DNA of 64,000 bases from Sciurus carolinensis (Eukaryota; Chordata; Mammalia; Rodentia; Sciuridae): the NCBI RefSeq assembly GCF_902686445.1, contig NC_062222.1:38439792-38503791 (forward strand). The letters are read 5' to 3'. Numbering within the stretch: the stretch's first letter is position 1; every line of letters starts with the position of its first letter. The notes under the pieces are model-generated. The model was not told the DNA's origin. It saw only the letters and a list, made by a program, of their open reading frames with translations, and searched no databases. Position numbers and translations under genes: made by a program. Below are positions 10,067-24,600 of this stretch, piece after piece.

Positions 10067-12642
10067 TGCAAACCTGTATAACCTCTGTGACCTGAAGAAT
10101 GTAACAACCTAAGTAGCCTATATTGTCTGTGTTACCTATTAATATCCTCTATAGCTTGTGTATCCTTTATGGCCTGCACAGCAATAGTAACCTGTTTTGC
10201 TTTCTTGGCCAGAGTATAGACTAAATAACATATGCAGCCCTATGACCTTCATAACCTCTATGTCTTGAATAGCCTCTATGACCTGAAAAGCCTCTATGAC
10301 CTCTGTATTCCCCATGACTTGCATAACTTCTAAGGCTGTTATTAACCTCTGTGGCCTGTGCATCCTCTGAGGTCTGCATAGCCTTAATGGTCTGAGTAAC
10401 CTAAGTGAATTCAGTATACTCTGTGACTTCATTAGCCACTATAAAATTCTTACTCTCAATGGCCAAAGTAGACTGTGTATTATTTAACCTCTATGACCTG
10501 CATATTCTACATTAAATAAGTAGCTCTATAACCTGCATATCCTTTGACTTGAGTAGGTTAAATGATCTGTCTAGCCTATATGACTTTATTATCCTAGATG
10601 GTCTTAGTGGCTTCTATGACCTGCATACCCTCTATGTCCTAAGTGGTCTGAGTGCCATTTTTAACCTCTTTGGCTTGAGTAGTCTCTATAACCCATGTAG
10701 CTTCTATGACCTGTGTAGCCTCTATGTTCTATGAAGCTTTCATGGAGTTAGAATCCTCTCTATAAATCCTCTATTACAGCAAAGTGACCATGACCTGCTC
10801 AGCCTTCATTACCTTCATAGATTTAAAACCTGAGTAGTATACGTGACTTGTGACATCTATATGATCTGGGTAGCCTCTATGAGCTGCATAACTTCTGTAT
10901 CCTGAGTTTCCTCTGGGGCTTACATAGACTCTATGACCTGCATAGCCTCTAACATTTAATTTATCTTTGTGGCCTTCACAGACTTTATGATACCTTATAG
11001 GCTTTATGGTCTGCATAGCCTAAGTGATATAATTATGCCCTATTAGATCAGTAACCACTATGATCTTTGCTGACTCTATGACCTTTACAGACTCTATGAC
11101 CTTCTAAGTCTTGTTGACCTTAGTAGCTAAAGTGATCTGCCTAATCTGTATGGCCTTATTACCTAAATAATCTTAGTAATTCAATGATTTATTGTAGTCC
11201 CTATGTTCTCAGTAGCTTCTGTGGCTGCATGGCATCTAGGGCCTGAGTATCTTTTATGACCTGTGTATTCACTATGATTTATAAAGTCTCTATGAACTGA
11301 ATAGCCTCTCTGACCTTCAAAGCCCCTTTGATCACCATAACATCTATTAACTGCTCAGGGTTTATCAGGTTTTATCTGTGTATTCTCTATCACCTGGGTA
11401 GACTTTATGACCTGAGAAGCCTAAATGACCTGAGGAGACTGTACAACCTGAATGATATCTATTACTTGAGTAACCTGTATGTTCTGTTCAGTCACTGTAA
11501 CCTGAGTTAACTTTATGGTCTGATCAACCCAAATGACCCCCATACCCTCCATGGTCTCATTTTATTTTATGATCTGTATAACCTCTATGACCTGCACAGA
11601 CTCTATTATCTGCATCACTTTTATAACCTCAGTATCCCATATGAGCTGAATTATGTATATCACTTATGTTGCCTCTATAACCTATGTAGCCTGTATAGTC
11701 TCAATAACCTATATAGACTGCATAGCCTCTATGGCTTGAACAGTCTCTATGACATTCGTAACCATTATAATCTGCATGGTCACTATGACATTTAAATCTT
11801 TCAGGGTCTGAGTAGCCCCAGGACTTTTTTGTAATCTATGACAAAAATAGATGCTACTGTCTCTATATCTACTATATCCTGAGAAATCTCTTGGAACATA
11901 GTAGAATTTAGATCTGTATATCCTCTATATCTTGCCTAGCATCTATAGCCTGCATAGCTTCTATGACTGGCATAGCCTCTATGGTTAGAAAAACATCCAT
12001 GACCTGCAAAACCTATGACCTGCATGTCTTTCATAATCTTTGTAGCCTCAATATCCTCCATAGCATCTATGATTGAATAGCTCCTACGACTTTTGTATAA
12101 TCTTTGACCTGAGGAAACTCAACTGCTTGTGTACCCTTTATCTCCTTAGTAGCCTATATAAACTGAATAGCCTCTAGGTCCAGCATAACATCTACTAGCT
12201 TGTAGCCTCTAACCTCTGCCTAACCTTTATTGTTTGAAGAGCTTTTATAAACTGTGTGGCCTCTATGGTCTATGGAGCATTACTTACTTTCTTAATATCT
12301 ATGGCCTGCATATCTTTCATGTCCTACATTGCCTTTATGATCTATATCACCTCAATGATCTATGTAAATCATATGTTATATGTAGACTTTATAGCCTGAG
12401 TACCCTATATGGCCTTAGTAACCCCTATGATCAGCCTAGCCTCTATGATCAACATACCTTCTATTACTTCTTAGTATCTGTGTTCTATGTGGGCTCTGTG
12501 ATTTCCATAGCCTCTATGGTCTTAATAGCCTAAACGAACATAGTAATCCTTTTGACTTTCAAACTCTCTATATCTTGAAGGCCTCTTTGACCTGAGTATC
12601 CTCTATTTCCCACATAGAATCTATGATTAAAGTAGCTCCTAT
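10067..12642 (+). repeat. 18-bp satellite, forward orientation
   Basis: Diverged tandem units of the CTCTATGACCTGAGTAGC type; the short open frames on both strands are by-products of the 18-bp period. It is interrupted at 12,643 by an L1 5' end. Confidence 0.88.
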
Positions 12643-14140
12643 GGAGGGAGATCCAAGATGGTGGACTAGAGGGAGGCTGCATTCGTTCTTGCTCCATAAC
12701 TCGGATTTCAAGCAGAGGATATCTGTTTCTCAGTGAGGCAGTTTCTGCTGCATATCAATCCCCTGCTGTTTACCTCATTTGTCTACTGAGATCATCTGCA
12801 GTCGGCCAGCATATCAACTACTTTTTGAGTGTAGATTGCTCAGTGATTGGCGCCTATCATTCACCATTTGCCTGCCTCTCCCCCCCTACTTCACCTGCCT
12901 TTCACCTACCCATCACCCACTGCCCAAAGTCCACCTACAAGTTATCTGCCAGTAGCCAGCAGACTGACCACATTCCACCAGTGGATCACCAGCTGCCTGC
13001 TGTTGCCTGGAAGTTCACTGTTACAGTACCAGCAGGTTTGATTACATGTGGATGCCGACATTTTGAGACAACAGTCAGGACCTGTAGGACCCCTGGCCAG
13101 ACTGACTAAGCCCTGCCCCCAGGACCCTTAAACAAGACCAACCACACCCTGCCTCCAGAACTCCCAGTCAACCACACCCACATCCCTAGCTGCAGTTCCC
13201 CACTTGCCGACATAATTGGAAGCCAGAGCAGCCTTCTTGGATTATCCTGGAAGTGTTAGCTTTCATCTTTAAGCAGGCCAAATCCCATTCTCAGATGCCT
13301 GCTGGAGACTGGAAGCTCATATTCAGGTGCCTTTCATGCATCAGGCTACTGAAGACTGGGAGGTTTGAATAGTATATGACTGTTATAGTGTAGATTTGTT
13401 TTCATTTTTCTTTTTCTTTTCTCCTTTTTGAAAATTTTTAAGTTTTTATTTCTTTACTTTTCTCCCTCTATTTTCCTTTTGTTTACCTGTTTCCTCAGTC
13501 TTTCTCCCTTTTCTCATGCTAACAACCAACTTCTTTTGATTACACTTTCACTCTTTCAACCATCTAGAACTTCTATATACTCTTTTCTTATCCCATTAAC
13601 AGCTGCATCCTACACCCCTTCCCATCCTCTTTGTCCTCCATTAGAAACTACAGACCTTATTGCAAATTTATTTGTTACACTGTAAATAATAATTGAACTC
13701 ATTCTGTTTATTATGACAATATTGGGTTATTTGGTTTAGGGCTGCATATTGTCTGTACTGGACACTGCTAATATTGATCTCCCCCTTAAAGAAAAGGTTT
13801 TGGAAACCTATAGGCTCACTATAAGCCTGTAGGGGGGAAACTGCAATACCCCAGATCTGTACTGCTGGAGGGGAAGATACGTGAACAACATGAAAAAACA
13901 AGGGAAGAAAATGATCCAAACAAACCTAGATTCTATATTAATGGAAAACAGTGACAGTATGGTAGAAGAAATGTCAGAAAAGGAATTTGGAATATACACA
14001 ATTAAAATGATTTGTGAAGCAAAGGATAATATAAGAGAGCAAATGCAGGCAATGAATGATCACTCCAATAAGCAGTTGAAAGAACAACTGCTTTTCCAGG
14101 AAGCAAAAGATCATTTCAACAAAAAGAGATTCTCAAAAAA
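12643..14140 (+). mobile_element. L1 5' end, truncated at its 3' side
   Basis: Begins GGAGGGAGATCCAAGATGG, the start pattern of an L1 5' UTR, and runs through a T-rich UTR into the start of ORF1. It stops in an A-rich ORF1 tract near 14,130 and satellite follows. The inverted L1 at 48,235-49,910 carries the same 5' UTR/ORF1 sequence. An L1 with its 5' start but no 3' end is the reverse of the usual truncation. Confidence 0.85.
13881..14140 (+). pseudogene. ORF1: L1 ORF1 N-terminal fragment
   Basis: The frame opening at 13,881 encodes a Lys/Glu/Gln-rich N-terminus. It contains EEMSEKEFGIYTIK, matching the equivalent EEMSEREFRMFIIK of the minus-strand copy at 48,932-49,117. In L1 this region precedes the coiled coil of the RNA-binding ORF1 protein. 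Similarity ends near 14,140; the remaining codons to 14,231 are satellite. Coiled-coil remainder, RNA-recognition and C-terminal domains are absent, so it is a non-functional fragment. Confidence 0.82.
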
Positions 14141-15444
14141 AATATATAGAGTTTGTATGACCTTCCTCCTGTCAATGGTTTTTGTGGGATCAATTGCTTA
14201 CACAGGCTGTATGGCCTGCATAGGTTTGTAGCCTAAATGACCTTTATAATCCCTAACACTCACATAGCCTTTTTAGCCTGATTAGCCTAAATGACCTTAA
14301 CATCCTCTATAAACTGAGCAGCCTGTATGGTGTAACCTCTATGACAAGTAATCTCTATGGCCTGAATAACCTCTATAAAAAATATGTAAAATCTATAAGT
14401 TGCATATCTACAATGCCCTGCCTAGCCTTTATGATATGTCGCCTTTTTGGTCTTAGTAGCCTCTAAGACTGGCATACCCTTTATGCTTCAGTAACCTAAA
14501 TAACCTAAGTAGCCTCTATTACCTAGTAGTGAAAGTGGACTCCATTACCTCTATGACTTTGTAGCCTATGTGTCCTCTGTAGACTCTATTACATGTGTAT
14601 GTAGCCTTTATGACTTGGGCAGGCTAAATGATTGGAGGAGGCTTATGACCTGTAAAATCTCTGTTATATCAGTAGCCTCTGATCATTTTTTGGTCCTATG
14701 ACACATAGCGTCTATGTCATAAGTAGCATAAGTGACATTATTAGACCATATTACCTGCATAGAGTGTATGACCTTATAGCCACTGTGTCCTGTGTAGCCT
14801 CAATGACCTGTGATGCTCAATTCCCTGATAATGTCCTGCACATACTATAGGAAAAATGTAACTTTTATTTTCTAAGTCATCTAAATGACCTCAGGAGCCT
14901 CTTTGACCTCAGTATCCCCTAAGATCTGTGGAGCTCCATGGTTCTTGTTACCTCTAAGAACAGCATAGTTTTTGTGCCCAGTGAAGACTTTATGGCCTGA
15001 AAAGCCTAAATAATCTATGTATCCTCTATGGACTTAGAAACCTAAATGTACTTAGTAGCCCGTATGTCTTGTCTACCTCTGCACAAACTTACCTGCACAA
15101 ACTCTATCTCCTGAGTAGCCTCTATGATCTGTGTAACCTTATGGCTTGTGAAGGATATATGAAATTAGTAACTTCTCCATTCTACATAGCCTATATTTTC
15201 TGAGCAGTCATTATGATCTGTGTATCCTCTATGTCCAGGATAGCGTCTATTAACTAAGTAGCTAGCAGATCATTGAGGGTACTCAGTCACATTACCTGCA
15301 TACTATGTATATCCTAAAGTCTCTATAATCTGTGTATCCTCTATAAACTGAGTAGCTTTCTACTGCTGTGACTTGACATAGAAAAGTAATATAATCTCCA
15401 TGACCTGCAGAGTCTTTATATCTTGTGTTGCTTTTATGGCCTGA
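14141..15444 (+). repeat. 18-bp satellite, forward orientation
   Basis: Diverged CTCTATGACCTG-type units between the L1 fragment and the first ~365-bp array. No gene is seen. Confidence 0.85.
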
Positions 15445-18400
15445 GTTGCTAGATAATATTCCAGGAAGTAAGAATGCACCGTGTATCCTGTGTGGGATAT
15501 ATCTTGGCCCCAGGAGAGGAGTTTGATGCTAGTTGCATGTGCTTAGTGCCCTTCACACAGGCTGGATTCCCATGATCCACATCCCTAGGGTTACTCTGGA
15601 CCAACATCATGGTATTAAAATTACCCTTATATGAACAGCATTAGTGGGAGATGAATTGGTCACATCTGGGTAGCCAAGAACCACATGAAGTTCCTTGGCC
15701 TTCAGTAACAGTATAGAAACCTGGATACAACTGAGGTGAAGGTCTCAAAATAAATAGGGGAACATCAGGACCATCAGTACTAATGTTGCTAGATGTAGCC
15801 TGCCTGAAGTTATTCCATGGAGGAACAGGGAAGACACAATTCTCATGAGGAAGACAATTGCATTTCTCAGGAAATGGGCATAATCTGGCCCTACGGAGTA
15901 TCTAAGTTGAAAAATAAGCATGCATGCCTCATTGCAGCCACAGAATTGTGCCCTGGATCCCCACATTTCTGAGGGCTCCTCTGGCTCACACTTGGAGCAT
16001 TGGAAGAATCTTTACAAGACCAGACTAATACCTAGATATGGATTGATCAACACTGAAAAGACAAAAACTGAACTAACAGAACTCCCTTCTGGAAATCCTA
16101 GGAGAAGTTTAAATAAAGTTTTAATCAGAGAGGTAGAAAACAACCAGGATGCACAGTTGCAAATTTCAGATGGTCTACATCCATTCATGATAAGAATAGG
16201 GAGTAAGAAATTTCCAGAAAGATCATAACTGTAGATTCAATTTAGTGGATTTGATTTAGCCATCATTTGATTTCAGGATTGCAACTGCATTTGCAAGGAT
16301 ACATGCATACTTTCTGGGGTTATAACTACGCATTCTTTGGGTTCCTTACCAGTAGAAACTGATAGGAGAAGCTGACTAATAAAAGTTTAAGGTTCATGCC
16401 ATGAGTAGCACCACAGATGCAAAAGTGCCAATTGTACAAATCCTTATTAGGTCATTCCAGGAAGGAACTGAAAGGAAGCCATTACTGCAAGAAGAATAAT
16501 TTTTCTCCCAGAATGTGAGTGTGCCTGACCACACCTAAACTAGGAAGGCAATTTGATCAGCATGGATACTTAACTAGAGTTGGGAATTCAGACTGACACA
16601 TCTTTGGTTTCTTACTGCCAAACTAGAGTCATTGCAGATAGAATGAGGAGATAGACTTGTCACAACTAGGGCAGCAGGAATACCAGAAAATGCCTTGCCC
16701 TGAGTCTTACCAAAAAGAACTAGGGTAAAGATAAATTAATAATTTCCACAATGAAGTACAATACAATCATTCTGCAAATGTGGGAATTTCATGCCATCTG
16801 AGTATGTTCCTGGCATAACAGTCATGAATATATTCTGGGAAAGAAGAAAACATATTTCTTTGGGTTTAGGAATATCTTGGCCTCAGATTAGGAAGTGGTT
16901 GACAACTGCATAAATTTGGAGCCCTTCACAGAAGATAGGGTCTCATCCCTCCACAATCCTCAGGGTTCCTCTGGCCAACATTATGACACTGGAATTTCCC
17001 TTCCATGAGCAGATTTAGGAGGACATTTTTGGTCACATCTGGGCAGACAGCAACCGCAGCAAGGTCCTCAACCTGTGGTAACACTAGGGGAAGGGGGGTA
17101 AAGCTAAAGTAAATGCATCATCAAAGAAGGAGGAGATTACCAGTATTTCAGTTCCTAGAGATAAAGGTTCCATGAAGTGATTCCAGACAGGAAAATGGAG
17201 GGAAATTTTCCAGAAGGAGAACTTCCTTTCTCAGGAACTAGGCATGATCTGGACCCAAGTTGAATCTAGAATATGGAATGTACAAGCATGGAGCATTACC
17301 AACCCCATCCTTGTGTCCAAGAACCACAAATTATAGAGTGCTTCTGGCCCTCCTTTTGGGCACTGAAGGTACCCTCCCAAAACCAGATTAAGGATGAGAT
17401 ATAATGTGAATAGGTGATGAGTCAGTAATTTCATTTGCAGTTCTCATTCCAGAATGATTGGGAGAAAAGGAAAATTGAAATAGATGTTTGACCAAAATTG
17501 TATGGGACAACAAAGATTCAAATTTGTAATTGCAGACAGTCTGCCATTTGCAACAGTAATAAGGAAGCAAAATTTCTAGGAATAAAACAGACCTGTATAT
17601 TTCAAGCAATGGGTTTGCTTTTTCACAAGCAGGTTTTAGGATTTCACCTGCAAGTGTATACATACCAGCACACTGACTGGGGTTCTAGACTTCTTATTTC
17701 CTTAGGGTTCTTCTATACCCTGTTTTGAGACATGGGAATTATTCTTCCCTGGTAACACCAAGGAGGAGATGTATTGGTCACATCTGGGGATGCAGGGGCC
17801 CAATGAAGAGACTTGATCTGTGAGAACTGCTAAAATAAGAAGGGTAAGGTGAAGTAAAATTGTTAACACATAATAGGGGAGACTTACAAAATCAAAATGC
17901 TAGTAATAGTATCCTGAGACCATTGTTGCCAACACAATGAAGCATGTAATTCCTATTATAGGTAGAACTGGTTCTCAGAAAGCAAAAGTTTCTTGGCCCC
18001 AAGTTGTAGGTGGGATATCAAGTGTGCATGCATAAAATGTTTTGACCAGTCAGAGGTCAAAGAACTCTAGATTTGGTGGATTATTCTGGACCAATGTGCT
18101 GAAGTAGAATAAGACACTTGGTTTGACACAGGCAGAGAAAGATTGATCACATCTGGGAAGCCTAGGAGTACATGATTTCCTTCCCCTAAGTGAACCCCTG
18201 AGAAGAAGGATAAGCTGAAGTCGAGGTTTGTCCACAAAATGAGTAAACATTCAGCATGCAAAGATGAAGCTATAGACACCTTGAAGATATTTCTTTAAAA
18301 AAAATTAGATTTCTATTCCCAAAAGATAACAACTGATACTTTGATGAGGTGAGCATGGAATTGCTCCAATTTGGGGTGGGTTATCCAGTGCTTATGTGAA

Positions 18401-18660
18401 GAAACAAGTAATCAGTCTGGGATTCCAAACCACGACATTTCTGTAGCTACCTCTAGGCCAACCTTGTATTATTAGACCTCCCCTGGTCAGACTTAGGAAA
18501 ATTGAGAGGAGATTGGTTGTTTATCCAAGGAGGGCCAGGGATTAGAGCAAGAATATTACCAAGAATGAACCACCAGGAGAATAATTTTAATCTTTCTTTT
18601 CATTTTTTCCCATGAGTAAGAGATACAGATGCAAGGTGTGAGTTGCAGGAAACCTGAGGC
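15445..18660 (+). repeat. ~365-bp satellite, block 1 (higher-order array)
   Basis: Diverged tandem units recognisable by a recurring segment like GATGAATTGGTCACATCTGGG, seen near 15,661, 16,040, 16,657, 17,033, 17,408, 17,777, 18,147 and 18,512. The last six are 365-376 bp apart. Unit types can be matched to block 2: by eye the order is A, B, (C-D missing), part of E, F, A, B, C, D, E. For example the F copies at 16,657 and 30,420 share AATGCCTTGCC, and the D copies at 18,250 and 32,650 share CAGCATGCAAAGATG. I recognise no named family. Short open frames inside have no similarity I can see. Confidence 0.8.
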
Positions 18661-21600
18661 CATATTTGCCTTTATGAACAGTGCAATCTCTATGATCTGC
18701 AAAACCTCTGTGGTCTGTGAAGCCTCTATGACCTGTGAAGTATCTGTGGACTGGGTAGCTTATTTGGCCTGCAGATACTCTTGTCCCATGTAGACTTTTG
18801 GATGTGAGTAGTCTAATAACCTCTATGTTTTCAATACCTACACAACCTACATAGACTCTGTGACCTGAATAGTATCTATGACCTCCGTAATTTATATGGA
18901 ATGAACACCCAATTTTACCCTAGAAACCACTATTATCTAAGAGGTTTATAAACATGTAGCATGTTACCCATGTAGCCTTTATGGTATAAAGGTCCTAAAT
19001 GCCCTCAGTAGGTTTTATGGTCTGAGCAGCCTCTATGAACTGCATAGCCTCTTTAACCTGAGTAGCTTGCATTACTGCAATAGACTCTGTATCCTGTGTA
19101 GCCACCAGCAACAGAGTAGCTCTGATGACCTGTGTAGAATCAAAGGCCTGAGTAGCCTCTATATGTTCTTCAACAAGAGTATCCTCTATGAACTGAGTAA
19201 TCTATATGAGCAATATAAGCTTCATGATCTGCATAGTCACTAAGACCTGAGTAGCTTCTATCACTGGCATACACTCTACCTGTGTAGCCTTTGTGACCAA
19301 GTAGCCTCTATGACCTGTATAGCCACAATTGCCTAGGTTGACTCTATGATTTGAATATCTTCTAAGACCAAAATTTCCTCTGAGACCTGCATTGCTTCTA
19401 TGACCTGTGTAGACCCTTTGGAGTGCATAATCACAATGACCTTAGTAGCCCTTATTACCTGTGTAGCTTTGATGGCTTCGGTATCCTCTATGAATTGAGT
19501 AGCCCTTTGAGCTACATAGAATCTATGACCTGATAACCTCTACTGCTTGTGTGCTCTCTATGACTTGAGTGGCCTTTATGAAGTGAGTAACTTGTGATGA
19601 GTATAAACTCTATGATCTGTGCAGCCTCTTTTATGTGAGTAGCCTCTATGATCTATCAATCTTCTATGAACTGAATTGCCTCTATGACCTGTGCAGCCTT
19701 TATACACTGAGCAGCCTAAATGACCTGACTACCTTTTATGACCTATCTCCCAGTAACTGGAGTAATCTCTTTGATCTTCAAGTATCAGCAGGTATAATAG
19801 CCCCTACTGACTGGTTACTATGACTTCAGTACCCTCTACAAAGTGAGTAACCACTATAACCTGAGTAACCACTATAGCTGTGAAGTGTGAAGCCTCTCTT
19901 CCTATTACCTATGAACTGTTTAGTATTTATGTTCTTTATAGCCTCTATGACTTCTGCAGCCTCTTTTGACTGAATATATTAAAAAATCTTCAAGGTACCT
20001 TTGGCCTGAGTAACATTTATACTCTGAGTAACCCATATTACCTTTGTAGTTTCATTGGTCTGAGTAGGCTTTAAGACTAGCAAAGCATCTTTGGAATGAA
20101 TAACATCTGTAGTAGAGTTGCATCTGTGACCTGTGTAGATTCTGTGATGGAAGAACTGCTTTGACCTGTTTAACTCTATGACCTGAGTTGACTCTATGAC
20201 CTCTGTAGTCTCTATGACCTGTGTTGCCTTTATAACCTGCATAGCCTCTATGGCCTTAATAGCTCTTATGACCTTCATAACATCTGTGGCTTTATGCTCC
20301 TCTAATGCCTGTGAACCCACTATTACATTAGTAGTTTCTATGAACTGAGTAGGTTTTAAGAACTGTGTAAACTCTTGGTCCTAGTGGCATTTATATGACC
20401 TGAATAGCATCTATGGCCATCATCTTTGTAAATCCAAGGCCTTCTTAGCCTATATGATCTGAGAAATCTCTATGGTCATCAGGACCTCTATAATCTGAGT
20501 AGCCTAAAGGACTTCATTAGCTTCTGTTAATTATGTAACCACTATCACCTGCATAGTTCTATGACTGAGTAGTCTATGATCTATGTATCATCTATGATCT
20601 AAATATTCTATAACCTAGATAGCTTCTATGGCCTATGTTTCCTCCATAATGAGCATATCCTCTATGAGCAGTGTAGCCTTTACAATCTGAGTTGTCTAAA
20701 TTACCTGGGTAGCTTCTATGGTCTTAGTAGACAAGAGGACTTGTACAGACTCTATGACCCACATAACATCAATTACCTATGTAGTCTCAAAGGTCCTTGT
20801 AGTCCCACTGACACAGTATCTTCTTAACATTTAAAGCCTCTCTGGACAGAGAATCTTCTATGAATGTTGTTGTATCTATTCCCTGAGTAAACTTTATTCC
20901 CTATATACCCTCTATAAACTAAGTAGTCACTTTGACCCGCATGTATTCTATGACATGTATGGATTCTTTGGTCTGAGAACCCTGTATGGATTATGTACCC
21001 TGAATGACCTAAAGCCTCTAAGAACTGAATAGCATCTTTCATACAAATAGCTTCTATTGCTGCTTAATCTCTGTAATTGAGTAGTGCCTATGACCTGTGC
21101 AGACACTATGACATGGGTTGCATCTGTTACTGGCTTTTCCTCCTATGACCTGGGTAGAGTCTATGACACAAATGTCCAAAATGACCTGATTAGTCCTTCA
21201 AGCATAGCATTTATGGCCTGAGTAGCTTCTCTTGCCTTAAAACCCTTTATAACCTGAATAGTCCTATGAACTGATAGCCACTCTAAACACTAACTTTTAG
21301 GATCTCTGTGGTTTTTTATGACCTGGGTAGTGTAATTGCCCTCACTAGCTTTTATGGCCTTAGTAATCCCTATGATCTCACTCCTAATATGTGTGGGCCC
21401 AGGAGTCTCTACTGCCTCTTTACTCTTTATTAAATGAATACCCTCTATGAACTGAGTTGTCTCTATGGCCTGAGTATCCTCTATGACCTCAGTCTCTTTA
21501 ACATGAATAGTCTTTAAGACCTGTAAAGCATCTATGGCTTGATTTGCTTCTTTGACCAAGTAGCACCTATGACATGTGTAGCCTCTTTGCCTGTGTAGCT

Positions 21601-24600
21601 GCTATGAAATAAGCAGTCTATATTGACAGTATAACCTCTATGACCTGAGTATTCTTTATGACATGGCATCAACTCCAAGGCCTGCATAGCCTCATTGCCA
21701 GTGTAGCTTGTATGACCTGTGCAGCCTCTTTGGTCTCTGCACCCTCTATTACTTATGTTGCAACTGTTGTCTAAGAATCTTGTAAGACCTGCCTAGCCTA
21801 TTTTCCAGTGCAACATCTATGACCCGTATAGTCTTTATAGCTTGAGTACTCTTTATGGTTTAAGCAGCCTCTTTAGCCTATGTGTCACCTATTTTCCAAG
21901 TAGCCTCTGTGATCTGCATAGCCTTTTTGATCATAGTAGTTTCTATTACAGCACTAGACTATGTACTACGTGGCCACTATGAACTATATACCTTCCATGA
22001 GTTGTTCCCGTGACAGGTATAGAATCTATAGACTGAGTAGTCTGTATTGCCTCCATACCCTCTTTGACCTGAATAGGTTCTATTAACCCTAGAGCTTCTA
22101 TAACATACATAGCCTCTCCAACCAGTATAACCTTTATGACTTTAGTAACCTGGCCTTGTGACCTGGATAGACTTGTTGATGTGTTTTCCTCTGACTCCTT
22201 TATTGTTTCTATAATCTACACAGCTCCTGTGTCCTCAGTGGTGAAAATTACCTCAGCAGTCTTCTATGATCTTTAGAGTCTCTATAGCCTGAGCAACCTC
22301 TATGTTGTGAGTCATCATCTGACCTGCATAGAATTTATGTACTCTCTAATCTCTACTGCCTAAGTATCCTCTTGGACCTGAGTAACCTCTATAAACTGAG
22401 TAGCCTTTTTATCAGTGTAACCTCTATGACCTGCACACCTTCTTTTTTTTCTGAGTAGCTTCTATGACCTCTGTAACCTCAGTGACCTACATAGTCTTTA
22501 TGGCATGAGTAGGCTACCTGATGTGAGTAGCTTTTATGACTTCCTTAACCTCTATGACCTGAGTAGACTGTATTGACTGTGTGTTCTCTATGTTCTGAAT
22601 AACCTTTATGACATCCATAGTCTCTTTAATGACATAGCTTCTATGAGCACACTAGACTTGATGATGTGAGAAACCTCTATTTCTTGATTAGAATCTTTAA
22701 CCAGAGTAGGCTTTATGACCTGAGTAGCATCTATTTATCTTAGAGTCTTTTTGACCAGAGTAACTTCTATGACTAAAAAACCCTCTATTCCCTGCCTAAT
22801 GTTTATGACCTGCATATTCTGAATAGCTAGAGTGCATAAACGATATTTTATGGTCTCTATTACCTGCTTAACTTCTGTGGCAAGAACAGCTTCTATTTTC
22901 CAAGTATCCTCTATCACCAATGCTGCCTCTCTATTGCCTGCATAGACTGTATTGTCTGCATAGCCTCTGTCTAACCAGTATCCTCTATAATGTGCCTAGC
23001 CTCTGTGATAGAGTAACCTCTATGGGCTGAGTAACCAGTGTAAACTTAGTAGGCCCTATGATCTTTATAGCCTCTATGACCTGAGTAGCCTATATGACCC
23101 AAGTACCCCATTGAGCAGCATAGAATAGAATGTGTGGACTAACTTTGATTACCTTCATACTTCCTGAGCAGTTCATATGAACTGAATATACTCTGTGACC
23201 AAACTTCTGTGACCTGAGTAATCTCTTTGACCAGCATAGACTTATGGCCTGTGTATAATATATGACTTGAGTTTCCTCTATGACTTGCATAACATGGGTA
23301 ATTTGAGTAGCCTATATGACCAGTACTGAGTGGTTTTGAAGCCTGACTATTATGGCCTGACTAACCTCTATGACCTTTGCATCATCCTTAATCCCTGAAC
23401 CTCTCTGACCTGAATGTTGTATATGACCTGGGTAGCCTTGATGACCTGTGTACCCATTATAACCTGCATAGTCTTTATGGCCTGAACTTCATAAATGGCA
23501 TAAGTGGCTGGATTGACCTGCCTAACCTCTAGGGCATGAGTAAACCATAAGATCTCAGTAGCATCTGTGGTCTAAGTAGCATCTATTTTCTGTGTACCCA
23601 TTATGACCTGAGTACTCTCTATGAACTGAGTTGCTTGTATGGCCTAAGTACCATAAATTGTGAAGCCTCTATGGACTAAGGATTCTCAGCTCTGCAAACT
23701 GAGGATTCTTTACAGCATGTGTAGGTTTTATGGTCTCAGTATCCTCTGTGGCCTGCATAGTATCTATGGCTTGAGTAGCTACAAGACTAATATAACATCT
23801 ATGAATTCTATAGACTCTCTTAGGCTTGATAGACTCTAAGACTTAAAAAGTCTCTATTCCCTGAGTAACTACTGTGACTGAGTAGCCTCTAAAACCTATC
23901 CTGCCTTTGCAGTGTGCAATGCCTCTATGATCTATGAAGCCTCTGGCATGAGTGCCAAAATGACCTACTATATCTTATGTCTTTAGCATTCATGGGCTAT
24001 GTATTCTCTTTGATATGCATAGCCTCTATGGCACATATTGTTCCTATGGCCTGCATAGCATCTATGGCCTCAAATAACCTCTATTGCCTGTAAAACCCTC
24101 AGGCATGAGTACCCTTTATGACATGAGTATCCTTTATCAATAGTGTAACTTAATGATATGAATGGCACTTATGACCTGAGTACTTCTATTGTCTGTGCAC
24201 CCTCTATTACCTAAGTAGTTTTTTCTTTTTTTGACCTGAGGAGTTTATACAAACTGTTTCCTGTTTCTAGTATGGCCTATATAACCTTGATAGTGTAAAT
24301 GGTCTACACAGCCTAAATGACTTGGGTAGCCTCTATGGTTTGAGTAGACTGTGTGATTTGCATATCCTCAATTTTCTCAGTAGCTTCTATGACTTGCTTC
24401 GCCTTTTTGACTGGAGTAACATCTAATAATGCACTATAATCTATGTCCTGAGTATTTACTATGTCCTATATAGCCACTATGAACTGAGCAGCCCTAAAGT
24501 CCTGAATAGCATTTATGGACTGAGGTAGCCTCAACTGTTTCTTTATCTAGTATGACATGAATAGCCAGAATATGCTAAACAATTCCTTGACCGTGAATAA

